In this document: piece after piece, positions 1 through 7,714 of the stretch | How positions within the stretch are numbered: position 1 is the stretch's first letter | How the letters are laid out: each line of letters starts with the position of its first letter | Origin: Mucilaginibacter ginkgonis | GTDB lineage: Bacteria; Bacteroidota; Bacteroidia; Sphingobacteriales; Sphingobacteriaceae | DNA length: 64,000 nucleotides | NCBI RefSeq assembly: GCF_009754905.2 | Contig: NZ_CP066775.1 | Coordinates: forward strand, 2,914,001 to 2,978,000 | Reading direction: 5' to 3' | The notes under the pieces: generated by a model | Told to the model about the DNA's origin: nothing | Databases searched by the model: none | Seen by the model: only the letters and a program-made list of their open reading frames with translations | Made by a program: the position numbers and the translations under genes

Positions 1-280
1 TTCCCTTTTCTATCGAGCGGGTGTGGTAAGCAAGTATCTCTTCAACGCTGTTAACGTCATCTTCCTTCCAGGTACTGGTCTCAAAGTTAAGCCCGTCTTT
101 TTCCAATATCATCCAAGGCCATGCGGGCAGGTCGGCAATGTGTTTGGCCAGCCTTAGCATCTTCATGCTTTTAGGGTGCGGCGCCCAATCGAACTTGTCT
201 TCGGGTATCAGCGTTAAAAATTTACGGGTGATCTCTGCCTCTTGCTGAAGCTCTTTTAAAAAGATGGGTAATAGTTTCAT
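1..280 (-). CDS. DinB-family protein, C-terminus outside window
   Basis: Reading the minus strand from the ATG at 280 gives an open frame to the window edge (about 93 residues), starting MKLLPIFLKELQQEAEITRK and containing a histidine in a RLAKHIADLP stretch. This is the look of the DinB/DUF1569 four-helix-bundle family, whose members use a few conserved histidines to hold a metal and often act in thiol-dependent or detoxifying reactions; the substrate here is unknown. The rest of the gene lies beyond base 1. It follows the WYL regulator gene on the same strand with a 76-base gap, so the two are probably co-transcribed, and the regulator may control it (inference). Confidence 0.72.
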   Translation of the reverse strand, partial: MKLLPIFLKELQQEAEITRKFLTLIPEDKFDWAPHPKSMKMLRLAKHIADLPAWPWMILEKDGLNFETSTWKEDDVNSVEEILAYHTRSIEKG

Positions 281-356
281 GACTGTTGTTATTGGTTTTA
301 TGGCTCAAAGAAACCATGAGCCAATGACAACCCTATGTCAGCAGCGTTTAGCTGAT

Positions 357-1304
357 TTAAATTTCTTCTAAAATAATTTTAGCGATAGCCTTAACCCGCT
401 GTTTTAGTTCGGGCGGCGAGATGATCCTAACCTGGTCGGCAAATACCATCATCCATCGGGCAAAACCTTCGAGCGAGGGCGACAGGAACTGCATTTCTAC
501 CTCATCGCCAACCAACTGTTCCGAAACAAAACCATGATAAAATCGCTGCTCGCCCAAGTAAGGCGCAGCTTCTCTGGTGATGCGGATCACGATCTTTAAC
601 AGCTCTGTATCCTTATACATTTTGTTAAGGTGCTCACTTAAAGGCGGGTGTATAGTATCGAAATGCAGGCCTGTTTCGCCGAGCGACTCCATCCTGTCGA
701 ACCTGAAATCGCGATAGTCGCTACGCAAACGGCACCAAGCTATCAGGTGCCAGTAATTGTCCAGATAAAAAACACCCACCGGTTCAATATCGCGCGACTC
801 CACCAATTCGCCCCAGGGGCGTTTATATTTAAGCCTTAGCACTTCCTTTTTGGCTACAGCTTGCAGTATAAGTTGTAATTGGTTTTGTGGGGCAGCCTTT
901 TGCGCATGGTGTCCCCGGAATTTAAGCACTTCGATATTTTGCTCAATGCTTTCAAGGTAGTCCTTTTCTGCCGACCGCAATACCGACCTGATCTTGAACA
1001 TGGCCGAACTATAGCTGGCGCTATTATCGGCATCAGTCAACTTGTTTACCATCTTCTCGGCAGTGAGGAAAGCGGCTGCCTCATCGCGGGTAAACATTAC
1101 CGGTGGCAGGCGGTACCCATCAACAATGGAATAACCTACACCTGCCTCGCCGATCAGCGGAATCCCCGCTTCTTCAAGCGTTTTTACATCCCGATAAACC
1201 GTACGCAGGCTAATATCAAACCTATCGGCAATATCCTGCGCGCGTACCGTTTTGCGCGATTGCAGCTGAATCAAAATAGCAGAAATACGGTCGATGCGGT
1301 TCAC
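357..1304 (-). CDS. HTH/WYL-domain transcriptional regulator (YafY type)
   Basis: A 315-residue regulator. Residues about 5-60 form an HTH_11/DeoR-type winged helix (DIADRF-DISLRTVYRDVKTLEEAG), followed by a beta-wing (GVGYSIVDGYRLPP) and, from about residue 140 to 215, a WYL domain (VGVFYLDNYWHLIAWCRLR). The C-terminal part is the WCX extension. WYL domains usually sense small ligands or nucleic acids; these YafY-like proteins often sit next to DinB or glyoxalase-like genes and control them. Here a DinB gene follows directly downstream, supporting a local control role (inference). The ligand cannot be read from the sequence. Confidence 0.9.
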   Translation of the reverse strand: MNRIDRISAILIQLQSRKTVRAQDIADRFDISLRTVYRDVKTLEEAGIPLIGEAGVGYSIVDGYRLPPVMFTRDEAAAFLTAEKMVNKLTDADNSASYSSAMFKIRSVLRSAEKDYLESIEQNIEVLKFRGHHAQKAAPQNQLQLILQAVAKKEVLRLKYKRPWGELVESRDIEPVGVFYLDNYWHLIAWCRLRSDYRDFRFDRMESLGETGLHFDTIHPPLSEHLNKMYKDTELLKIVIRITREAAPYLGEQRFYHGFVSEQLVGDEVEMQFLSPSLEGFARWMMVFADQVRIISPPELKQRVKAIAKIILEEI

Positions 1305-1343
1305 GCGGCAAATTACGTATTTCTGCCATAAGCTATGCCCGGC

Positions 1344-2030
1344 TTACTTGATCTCGAAGATAGCGTGTATCTGGTAGCTCAGCTTGATTTTCTTGACGTC
1401 AATGTCAGATGGCTCGGGTGCAGGTGCGTCAGCTACCTTGGCCATAGCATAACTTCTGTACACCGGTAGGGGGAAGCTTTCGTTATCTATTTCTTCGATA
1501 TTTAAGGCATTACCTACAAGGCTGCCTATGCTGCTTAACAGGTAGGTTGCTTTGTCCTTAGCATTTTGTAATGCTTTGATCTTCAGGTCGCGCTTTAGGG
1601 TAACGATCTTCGAATAGTCGTAGCTATCAACACCTGTGCTTTGAATACCTTTTGGGTCTATCTGGCTTAAGATAATGTTGTAAGTATTTAAGTCGTGGAA
1701 CTTAATGCGGTACTGCTTAGACGCTAAAAAGTCGGGGTTCTTCTTTTTCTGATAAACATTATAAGCAGATACGTTTGAGATAGTCAGGTCATCTTTGGCG
1801 ATGCCGGCATCGGTAACTGCCTTTTCTAACTGGCGTTCCAAAACGTCAATGGTCACCTTGTTGCGGCCATCCATATATTCTTTGAGTGATATAGATACGT
1901 TGATGATATCGGGCGTAACTTCTTGTTCTGCGGTACCATTCACCTCAATTTTGCGGCGAAGATCTGCAACTTGTGCAAACGTGTTTAGGGATAGTGTGCC
2001 AAGCGCAGCTATTAAAAGTAATTTTTTCAT
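1344..2030 (-). CDS. SIMPL domain (DUF541) exported protein
   Basis: A 228-residue protein with a clear Sec signal peptide (MKKLLLIAALGTLSLNTFAQ) and then a SIMPL/DUF541 domain: the opening RKIEVNGTAEQEVTPDIINV is typical, as is the later block of alternating strand and helix around AKDKATYLLSSIG. Members are periplasmic or outer-membrane-associated oligomers; the family includes proteins linked to oxidative stress and immune signalling, but the biochemical role is generally unsettled. It lies 39 bases upstream of the WYL regulator on the same strand. No catalytic residues are recognised. Confidence 0.88.
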   Translation of the reverse strand: MKKLLLIAALGTLSLNTFAQVADLRRKIEVNGTAEQEVTPDIINVSISLKEYMDGRNKVTIDVLERQLEKAVTDAGIAKDDLTISNVSAYNVYQKKKNPDFLASKQYRIKFHDLNTYNIILSQIDPKGIQSTGVDSYDYSKIVTLKRDLKIKALQNAKDKATYLLSSIGSLVGNALNIEEIDNESFPLPVYRSYAMAKVADAPAPEPSDIDVKKIKLSYQIHAIFEIK

Positions 2031-2264
2031 AATGATGTTTAGTTTCTATGACGGATCGGGTTTGTAAAGTGTAACGTCAACACGTAAAATTTATAAATGT
2101 TTATGGTGTGACTGCAAGTGCAACTAAAAGATTAACACGCAATAAAATGTTAGTAACTTACTGGGAGAATAATTAATCCTACTTATCCTATTTCTAAGCG
2201 GATGTTGGCGGACGTCTTCGTATATAAATTAGCCATATCGGCTAAAGAAAGCCATCCGATTGAT

Positions 2265-2272
2265 TATCTTTG
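2265..2272 (+). promoter_or_regulatory. putative -7 box
   Basis: TATCTTTG fits the Bacteroidota -7 consensus TAnnTTTG and lies 4 bases before the ATG at 2277. A good TTTG -33 box is not seen at the expected 19-22 bases upstream. If used, the transcript would be nearly leaderless. Confidence 0.4.
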
Positions 2273-2276
2273 AGTT

Positions 2277-3140
2277 ATGGAGACGCTACAAAAACACAAG
2301 TATCTCAAAAAAAATGATTGGTTGGAATTATTTTTATATATAATTCTTTGGGTAGTTCCAGTTGGATTTTTTGCGCTATTGTCTTTTGAGTCAAACAGAG
2401 TTTTTTTCGGTGCCGGAACATTTGTACTTGTAGTAACAAATATCACTTTCGCACTTCGCACGTTTCTTGAAAATAGATTTCTTCGAGTGCTACTTATTTT
2501 CGAAGTAATTCATTTATTAATATTCCCAGTAATGTACGCGGTGTTGCAAAACTCGGACCCACAAAACTTTTTAATTGATAAGAAAATTTTTCAAAAGGAA
2601 TATGACGCCTCTAAAACACGTTTACATGATTCATATGATGATTTCAACTTAAGAGCGGTTAATCATGTTTTTAAGCAGTTGCTCTCTAGGTTTCCTTCCC
2701 TCGATAAGACAAGATTTCAACGAGTTGTAGCTTCTCCTTTAATCATCGATACCTTAGTAATCTCTACTCAGTTAGACGGAGGAGAATTACCTCAGAGAAT
2801 GATTTTAATTTCCACTCAAAAAGGCGATATTATTGGTAAGGTTTCAAAAAGTTTTAATTCAATAGCTGACACTAGCTCTTTATCCTTTGTTTTTAAAACC
2901 TTTATTAATGAGAACGACATACGTTTAAAAGATTACGATATAGCAATGTCTCAAGTTTTAAAAAGCAGGTTTTGGAATTATGAATCGATTTTCCCTTACG
3001 CACTAAATATATTTAATACAGACAATATAAAAGCTCAGAGTATTTTCGCTAACGTTTTTTTAGCTTTTCATCAAATTATATTCATAATTCTAACTGCTTG
3101 GTTGTGCAACGCGAGCTATGAAGTTTTTAAAAGTTCATAA
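2277..3140 (+). CDS. AT-rich membrane protein of unknown function
   Basis: A 287-residue protein I do not recognise. It has three hydrophobic segments near the N-terminus (about residues 16-38, 43-62 and 68-92), a soluble, charged central part (about 95-250; notable patch KEYDASKTRLHDSYDDFNL) and a last hydrophobic segment (about 257-282). The predicted form is therefore a membrane protein with one large loop domain. Codon use is visibly richer in A and T than in its neighbours (many TTT, TTA, AAT, ATT codons), unlike pdhB just downstream, which suggests recent acquisition. No partner gene on the same strand is close; pdhB has its own promoter. No function is proposed. Confidence 0.8.
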   Translation: METLQKHKYLKKNDWLELFLYIILWVVPVGFFALLSFESNRVFFGAGTFVLVVTNITFALRTFLENRFLRVLLIFEVIHLLIFPVMYAVLQNSDPQNFLIDKKIFQKEYDASKTRLHDSYDDFNLRAVNHVFKQLLSRFPSLDKTRFQRVVASPLIIDTLVISTQLDGGELPQRMILISTQKGDIIGKVSKSFNSIADTSSLSFVFKTFINENDIRLKDYDIAMSQVLKSRFWNYESIFPYALNIFNTDNIKAQSIFANVFLAFHQIIFIILTAWLCNASYEVFKSS

Positions 3141-3301
3141 ACGCTTGTTAAAGATGCCCTTAACGATAACTAATATATTTATAAACTAAAGGTTTTTTTC
3201 ACGACGACACTGGGAAGTTTAGGGCTCACCGTTTACTCATATCTGCCGCTTGTAACTTTTTTGCAACCTGTATGCGGCGCTGCACTTTAGCCTTTTCGAA
3301 A

Positions 3302-3332
3302 ATTGTTTTTAATAGTGTATTGCCTATATTTG
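3302..3332 (+). promoter_or_regulatory. promoter of pdhB
   Basis: ATTG at 3302-3305, a 19-base spacer and TATATTTG at 3325-3332 match the Bacteroidota TTTG/TAnnTTTG promoter. The ATG of pdhB is 31 bases downstream. Confidence 0.65.
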
Positions 3333-3363
3333 CTCCGCTTAAAAAATCTTTTTAGATAAATAA

Positions 3364-4347
3364 ATGAGAGAATTACAGTTCAGGGAAGCGCTTCGCGAAG
3401 CAATGAGCGAAGAAATGCGCAAGGATGATAAAATTTACCTGATGGGCGAAGAGGTGGCCGAATATAACGGTGCCTACAAAGTGAGCCAGGGTATGCTTGA
3501 CGAGTTTGGCGCAAAACGCGTTATAGATACGCCGATTTCTGAACTGGGCTTCGCCGGTATTGGCATAGGATCGGCAATGAACGGCCTGCGCCCTATCATC
3601 GAGTTCATGACCTTCAACTTCTCGTTGGTGGCTATTGACCAGGTGATAAATGGTGCGGCAAAGATCATGTCTATGAGCGGTGGCCAGTTCTCTGTGCCTA
3701 TCGTTTTTCGCGGCCCTACCGGTAACGCGGGTATGCTAAGCTCGCAGCACAGCCAGTGCTTTGAGAACTGGTATGCCAACTGCCCGGGCTTAAAGGTGGT
3801 TGTTCCAAGTAACCCTGCCGATGCCAAAGGTTTGTTAAAATCATCTATACTTGACCCGGATCCCGTGATCTTCATGGAATCTGAGTTGATGTATGGCGAT
3901 AAAGGTATGGTGCCTGATGGCGAGTACTATATTGAAATAGGTAAAGCTGATGTAACTAAAGAAGGTACAGACGTTACTTTGGTTGGCTTTGGTAAGATCA
4001 TGAAGGTGGTTAACGCCGCTGCTGCCGAACTGGAAAAAGAAGGCATTAAAGCAGAGGTGATCGACTTACGTACCGTGCGCCCTATTGACTATGCAACCGT
4101 GATCAACTCGGTTAAGAAAACCAACCGTTTGGTATTAGTAGAAGAAAGCTGGCCTTTAGGTTCTATCGCTACAGAGATTGCCTTCAAGGTACAAAAAGAC
4201 GCCTTTGATTATCTTGATGCACCTATCCTGCGCATTATGGGTGGCGACGTGCCGTTGCCTTACGCGCCTACTTTGATCCAGGAATACCTGCCGAACGCAG
4301 AGCGTGTAATCAAAGCGGTAAAAGAAGTGATGTACGTTAAAAAGTAA
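3364..4347 (+). CDS. pdhB: pyruvate dehydrogenase E1 component, beta subunit
   Basis: A 327-residue E1-beta subunit of the pyruvate dehydrogenase (2-oxo acid dehydrogenase) complex. With the alpha subunit it binds thiamine diphosphate and decarboxylates pyruvate, passing the acetyl group to E2. The N-terminal Pyr domain (residues about 4-180) shows the family block EEVAEYNGAYKVSQG-L and the TPIAE-like TPISELGFAGIGIGSA; the transketolase C-terminal domain (about 195-320) contains LRTVRPID and VLVEESWPLGS. The length is normal. The gene stands alone in this window, with its own promoter (3302-3332) and terminator; the alpha subunit must lie elsewhere. Confidence 0.96.
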   Translation: MRELQFREALREAMSEEMRKDDKIYLMGEEVAEYNGAYKVSQGMLDEFGAKRVIDTPISELGFAGIGIGSAMNGLRPIIEFMTFNFSLVAIDQVINGAAKIMSMSGGQFSVPIVFRGPTGNAGMLSSQHSQCFENWYANCPGLKVVVPSNPADAKGLLKSSILDPDPVIFMESELMYGDKGMVPDGEYYIEIGKADVTKEGTDVTLVGFGKIMKVVNAAAAELEKEGIKAEVIDLRTVRPIDYATVINSVKKTNRLVLVEESWPLGSIATEIAFKVQKDAFDYLDAPILRIMGGDVPLPYAPTLIQEYLPNAERVIKAVKEVMYVKK

Positions 4348-4387
4348 TTCCCCTAACCCTCTGAAGGGGAATTAGGCAATTATATTG

Positions 4388-4420
4388 AAAGCCCTGTTGA
4401 GAAATTAGCAGGGCTTTTTC
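4388..4420 (+). terminator. terminator after pdhB
   Basis: AAAGCCCTG (4388-4396) pairs with CAGGGCTTT (4409-4417), followed by a T run. It begins 41 bases after the pdhB stop. Confidence 0.8.
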
Positions 4421-4439
4421 GTTGAATTTAAAATCATCT

Positions 4440-4514
4440 TGTCATCTCGAATGAAATGAGAGATCTTCTTCGACAAGATTTTACAGAAGATTTCTCTCTG
4501 CGTTCGAAATGACA
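4440..4514. repeat. TGTCAT-type intergenic inverted repeat
   Basis: The region 4348-4672 holds no gene that I can support. Besides the pdhB terminator it contains an imperfect inverted repeat whose arms begin TGTCATCTCGAA (from 4440) and end TTCGAAATGACA (4503-4514). A related copy is at 11373-11483. Confidence 0.65.
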
Positions 4515-4634
4515 TTTTGTTTTGTCACCTTGAACTTGTTGAAGGACTAGTTACCTCTTCCTAGCCCTCTCCGATGGAGAGGGGCTTGGGAAGAGGTCTT
4601 TCGAGGTGTTTCAGAAGAGGTTTTTCTATTCTCG

Positions 4635-4664
4635 ACACACCCCTAACCCCTCTCAAGAGGGGAA
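4635..4664. repeat. CCCCTAACCCCTCT direct repeat, copy 1
   Basis: A 30-base stretch with core CCCCTAACCCCTCTCAAGAG that recurs base for base at 4882-4911. The two copies bracket the 39-residue ORF at 4673-4792. Looser relatives occur at about 4561-4590, 19670-19694, 49420-49441, 57552-57579 and 57714-57736. Confidence 0.75.
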
Positions 4665-4672
4665 ACACCGGT

Positions 4673-4792
4673 CTAATCCTTCTTCTTAGACGAACTCTTT
4701 ACGCAGTTAGGCACAGTTTTGCCATGTTGTTCTTTTGTACCCTTTTTGGTATAACCAGACCAGCATGGGTCTTTCTTTTCTTTAGTTGCCAT
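4673..4792 (-). CDS. 39-residue CWxGY / VPNC small protein
   Basis: The minus strand encodes M-ATKEKKDPCWSGYTKKGTK followed by EQHGKTVPNCVKSSSKKKD and a stop. The pattern DPCW-GY-..G-K..GK-VPNC resembles a small protein motif I have seen in many bacterial and phage genomes, with two cysteines spaced about 20 residues apart and a lysine-rich tail; its function is not known to me. The two cysteines could form a disulfide or bind metal (inference). No good promoter is visible. It is flanked by two identical 30-base direct repeats (4635-4664 and 4882-4911), so it may travel as a small cassette. Confidence 0.6.
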   Translation of the reverse strand: MATKEKKDPCWSGYTKKGTKEQHGKTVPNCVKSSSKKKD

Positions 4793-4881
4793 AGTAGTAT
4801 GTTTTTCATCATAAAGGCAATAACTGTTCCATAAAGTATATGCCAAAAATAAAGCCCTGCTGATTTCTCAGCAAGGCTTAA

Positions 4882-4911
4882 ACACACCCCTAACCCCTCT
4901 CAAGAGGGGAA
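4882..4911. repeat. CCCCTAACCCCTCT direct repeat, copy 2
   Basis: Second identical copy of the 30-base repeat at 4635-4664, just before the end of the alcohol dehydrogenase gene. Confidence 0.75.
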
Positions 4912-4917
4912 TGGGAA

Positions 4918-5961
4918 CTACAACGTCGCCATGTCTATTACAAAGCGGTAACGTACATCACCTTTTACCATACGCTCGTATGAGGCGGTGATGTCCTTAA
5001 TGTCTATGATCTCAATGTCTGACACGATATTGTGCTCGGCGCAGAAATCAAGCATTTCCTGAGTTTCGGGAATACCGCCAATGCCGGAACCGGCGAGGCT
5101 TTTACGGCCGCCCAGCAAACTGAAGGCCGCGATCTCTGCAGGTTTCGGCGGAACGCCTACGCAGATCATTACACCATCTGTACGCAACAGCGACAGGTAT
5201 AAATTAAAGTCGTGCTCTGCAGAAACTGTATCCAATATAAAGTGGAACGTCCCGGTGGCTGCTTTTAATTGTTCAGGGTCTGTGGTCACTACAAAATGGT
5301 GCGCCCCAAGCTTTTCAGCGTCAGCTTTTTTATTAGGCGATGTGCTGAGTACGGTAACTTCTGCACCAAATGCCACACCAAATTTAACCGCCATGTGGCC
5401 TAAGCCGCCAAGGCCCAAAACCGCCAGTTTATGCCCTTTACCTACGTTCCAGTGGCGCAGCGGCGAGTAGGTGGTAATGCCCGCGCAAAGCAATGGCGCA
5501 ACCGCAGCAAGGTTAAGTTTTTCTGATACGTGCAGCACAAATTCTTCGCGAACAACGATAGTATTTGAGTAGCCGCCGTAAGTAGGGCGCGAACCGTCGC
5601 GCTCCATCCCATTGTAAGTTTGGGTATTACCTTCAAGGCAATATTGCTCCAATCCTTTTTTGCAATTTTCGCAGTGCTGGCAAGAGTCTACCATACAGCC
5701 GGTACCTGCCAGGTCGCCAACTTTGAATTTAGTAACGGCATCGCCAACCTTTACGACGCGGCCAACAATTTCGTGGCCGGGCACCATCGGGAATATACCC
5801 GGAAACCATTCGTTGCGGATCTGGTGTAAATCTGAGTGGCACACGCCACAAAATAAAATGTCGAACTGCACATCGTGCGGCCCAACATCGCGGCGCTGAA
5901 AATCCCATGGAGCAAGATCTGTATGCTCATTTTGGGCAGCGTAACCTTTTGTTTCGATCAT
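4918..5961 (-). CDS. zinc-dependent NAD(P) alcohol dehydrogenase (YahK/CAD type)
   Basis: A 347-residue medium-chain alcohol/aldehyde reductase. Catalytic zinc ligands are seen at Cys41 (GVCHSD) and His63-Glu64 (GHE); the structural zinc site is the run of cysteines at about 94, 97, 100 and 108 (SC-QHC-ENC-KKGLEQYC). The Rossmann fold carries GLGGLG followed by a serine-rich second strand end (LSTSPNK), which favours NADP(H) over NAD(H). This matches the YahK/AdhC cinnamyl-alcohol-dehydrogenase group, which reduces a broad range of aldehydes. It stands alone, cytosolic, without an obvious operon partner. Confidence 0.93.
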   Translation of the reverse strand: MIETKGYAAQNEHTDLAPWDFQRRDVGPHDVQFDILFCGVCHSDLHQIRNEWFPGIFPMVPGHEIVGRVVKVGDAVTKFKVGDLAGTGCMVDSCQHCENCKKGLEQYCLEGNTQTYNGMERDGSRPTYGGYSNTIVVREEFVLHVSEKLNLAAVAPLLCAGITTYSPLRHWNVGKGHKLAVLGLGGLGHMAVKFGVAFGAEVTVLSTSPNKKADAEKLGAHHFVVTTDPEQLKAATGTFHFILDTVSAEHDFNLYLSLLRTDGVMICVGVPPKPAEIAAFSLLGGRKSLAGSGIGGIPETQEMLDFCAEHNIVSDIEIIDIKDITASYERMVKGDVRYRFVIDMATL

Positions 5962-6155
5962 GTTTTTTTAAGATAAATGTATTTGTGAAAAAGGCAGTGT
6001 AGATAGCTACAGCCTTTATAATACATAGTTAGCAGTAAGTTTTGGTTGATGCCAACCTGCAATGGCCGTATGACATCAATTTTACAAATCCATCGTACGC
6101 AAAAACCCTTTTACAACCTTAGGGGTTATAACAAGGCTATTTAAAAAAGCTGGTT

Positions 6156-6923
6156 ATGAGATCGATATGGAAAGGCTCTATTGGGTTTGGGTTGGTTAAC
6201 ATCCCTATTAAACTGTATTCGGCGGTGCAAAACAGTTCGCTCGACCTGGACATGCTGGACGGCCGCGACCATTCGCGCATCCGCTTTCAGCGGGTAAATG
6301 AGCATACGCACAAAGAAGTGCCGTACGATAAGATAGTGCGTGCCTATAAAATGGACGATGATTATGTAGTGCTCGAAGCGCAGGACTTTGAAGATGCCAG
6401 TCCCGAAAAAACCAAACTGATAGAAATAGAAAGTTTTGTAGAAATGGCCGACGTAAACCCCATGTTCTATGAAACATCCTATTACGCCGAACCCGACCAG
6501 AAAAACAGCAAAGCCTATACGCTGCTGGTTAAAGCGCTAGAAAAAAGTAAAAAAGCGGGGCTTGCACGCTTTGTGCTGCGCAATACTGAAAACCTGTGCA
6601 TCATCCACCCCGAGAAAGGTGTGCTGGTGGTAACGCGCATCCGCTTTGCGCAGGAGATACGCGACTCTGAAGATCTAAACGTACCCAAAGAAGCTACGTT
6701 AAGCAAGAAGGAATTAGACATGGGCCTTGCACTTATTAACCAGTACGCCGAAAAATTCGACGTATCGAAATTTAAAGACAATTACCAGGACGAGCTATTA
6801 AAGATCATTCACTTAAAGGCCAAAGGTAAACGCCCAACCATCAAAAAAATGAAAGTGGTGAAAACCAAGAGCGACGATCTATACGACCAATTGATGGCAA
6901 GTTTGAGCAAAAAGGGCGCGTAA
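6156..6923 (+). CDS. ku: Ku protein, non-homologous end joining
   Basis: A 255-residue bacterial Ku homologue: it starts MRSIWKGSIGFGLVNIPIKL, the family signature, and runs through the beta-barrel core (YFETSYYAEPD-like FYETSYYAEPDQKNSKAY) to a lysine-rich C-terminal tail (KGKRPTIKKMKVVKTKSDD). Ku forms a homodimeric ring on double-strand DNA ends and recruits the ligase LigD. Length is usual for the family. No ligD lies in this window, so the partner must be elsewhere. A strong 10-bp-arm hairpin (6923-6945) follows the stop. Confidence 0.95.
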   Translation: MRSIWKGSIGFGLVNIPIKLYSAVQNSSLDLDMLDGRDHSRIRFQRVNEHTHKEVPYDKIVRAYKMDDDYVVLEAQDFEDASPEKTKLIEIESFVEMADVNPMFYETSYYAEPDQKNSKAYTLLVKALEKSKKAGLARFVLRNTENLCIIHPEKGVLVVTRIRFAQEIRDSEDLNVPKEATLSKKELDMGLALINQYAEKFDVSKFKDNYQDELLKIIHLKAKGKRPTIKKMKVVKTKSDDLYDQLMASLSKKGA

Positions 6924-6945
6924 AGCGACGCCTAAGGCGTCGCTT
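6923..6945. terminator. perfect hairpin after ku
   Basis: AAGCGACGCC (6923-6932), loop TAA, GGCGTCGCTT (6936-6945). It begins in the ku stop codon. There is no strong T run, so termination is likely but not certain. Confidence 0.55.
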
Positions 6946-6967
6946 GCTTGAGTGGTGTCATGCTGTA

Positions 6968-6981
6968 CCGATAGCTATCGG
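6968..6981. repeat. TAGCTA palindrome
   Basis: CCGATAGCTATCGG, a perfect 14-base palindrome between ku and the cupin gene; read on the minus strand it sits in a GAATC...GCATGACA background like the copy at 7671-7688. Confidence 0.8.
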
Positions 6982-7008
6982 GATTCGCTTTGCTCAGAAA
7001 GACGTAAT

Positions 7009-7470
7009 TTATCCCGCTATAAAATGCACGTCATACTCGGCACGTAAATGCTCTATCATGTATTGAATCGCCTCCGGTGGCGGCGGGCCTTGAGGTGCTA
7101 TGGTACGCGGTTCGCCGATGGTTGGTATACTTTGTTCCAAGAAGAAATCGGCGAATTTACCTGGTGTTAAAGTAACCAGCATACGCGCCTCTTCGCTTTG
7201 GATCATAAACCTATACGATAGTTGGCGTGGTGCAAATACCGTGTCGCCTTTTTTTGCGTGATATTTTTTATCTTCTATCTGGAAAATTACTTCGCCTTCC
7301 AGTACGCAAAACATTTCGTCCTCGCGGTTATGAACATGCATGGGCGGGAACAACATCAACCACAGTCTAAAACTTCTGCGTTTTTCAAACGCCAGCGCGC
7401 AGCTTCGGATGAAGACAGGCAAAACAATGGTGGGCTTAAGCGTCGGAAAGGGCATTGGATATTTTCGCAT
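7009..7470 (-). CDS. cupin-domain protein
   Basis: A 153-residue single-domain cupin. Cupin motif 1 is PPMHVHNREDEMFCVLEGEV (about residues 42-61) with the expected two histidines and glutamate as metal ligands; motif 2 is GDTVFAPRQLSYRF (about 75-88), in which the usual histidine after P is replaced (R-Q-L-S), so the fourth ligand may be missing. The N-terminal 40 residues (MRKYPMPFPTLKPTIVLPVF...) do not look like the usual lead-in of this family, which normally shows glycine-rich G-x-F-x-V-E; a small deletion or frameshift there is possible. Function (dioxygenase, isomerase or sensor) cannot be told. Confidence 0.8.
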   Translation of the reverse strand: MRKYPMPFPTLKPTIVLPVFIRSCALAFEKRRSFRLWLMLFPPMHVHNREDEMFCVLEGEVIFQIEDKKYHAKKGDTVFAPRQLSYRFMIQSEEARMLVTLTPGKFADFFLEQSIPTIGEPRTIAPQGPPPPEAIQYMIEHLRAEYDVHFIAG

Positions 7471-7670
7471 GCAGTCTTCTACGTCTTATATTTATTCCGG
7501 CGAAAATATCCGGCCCGTGTTTTTGCATGGCTTGCAGGGATGGCCTGTGCGGCTAAAGAAGCCTTGCGCTGACTTGGCATTTTTTGGTTCTTTTGTGGCT
7601 AAGACAAAAGTGTCGAGCTTCAGCGGCGAATGAGTGCTTTAAGACAATGTCCTTTGAGATGCCGAATCAA

Positions 7671-7688
7671 TCCCGATAGCTATCGGGA
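7671..7688. repeat. TAGCTA palindrome
   Basis: TCCCGATAGCTATCGGGA, perfect 18-base palindrome. The flanks (gccgaatcaa before, cggcatgac after) recur at 29270-29290, where only GTT separates them, so the palindrome looks inserted or substituted here. Confidence 0.85.
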
Positions 7689-7714
7689 CGGCATGACAGC
7701 ATTGTTTATTCTTG

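Noticed and set aside
3474..3875. Minus-strand ORF in pdhB
   Set aside because: Antisense shadow.
4574..4834. 86-residue plus-strand ORF
   Set aside because: Opposite the supported 39-residue gene and rich in translated repeat sequence.
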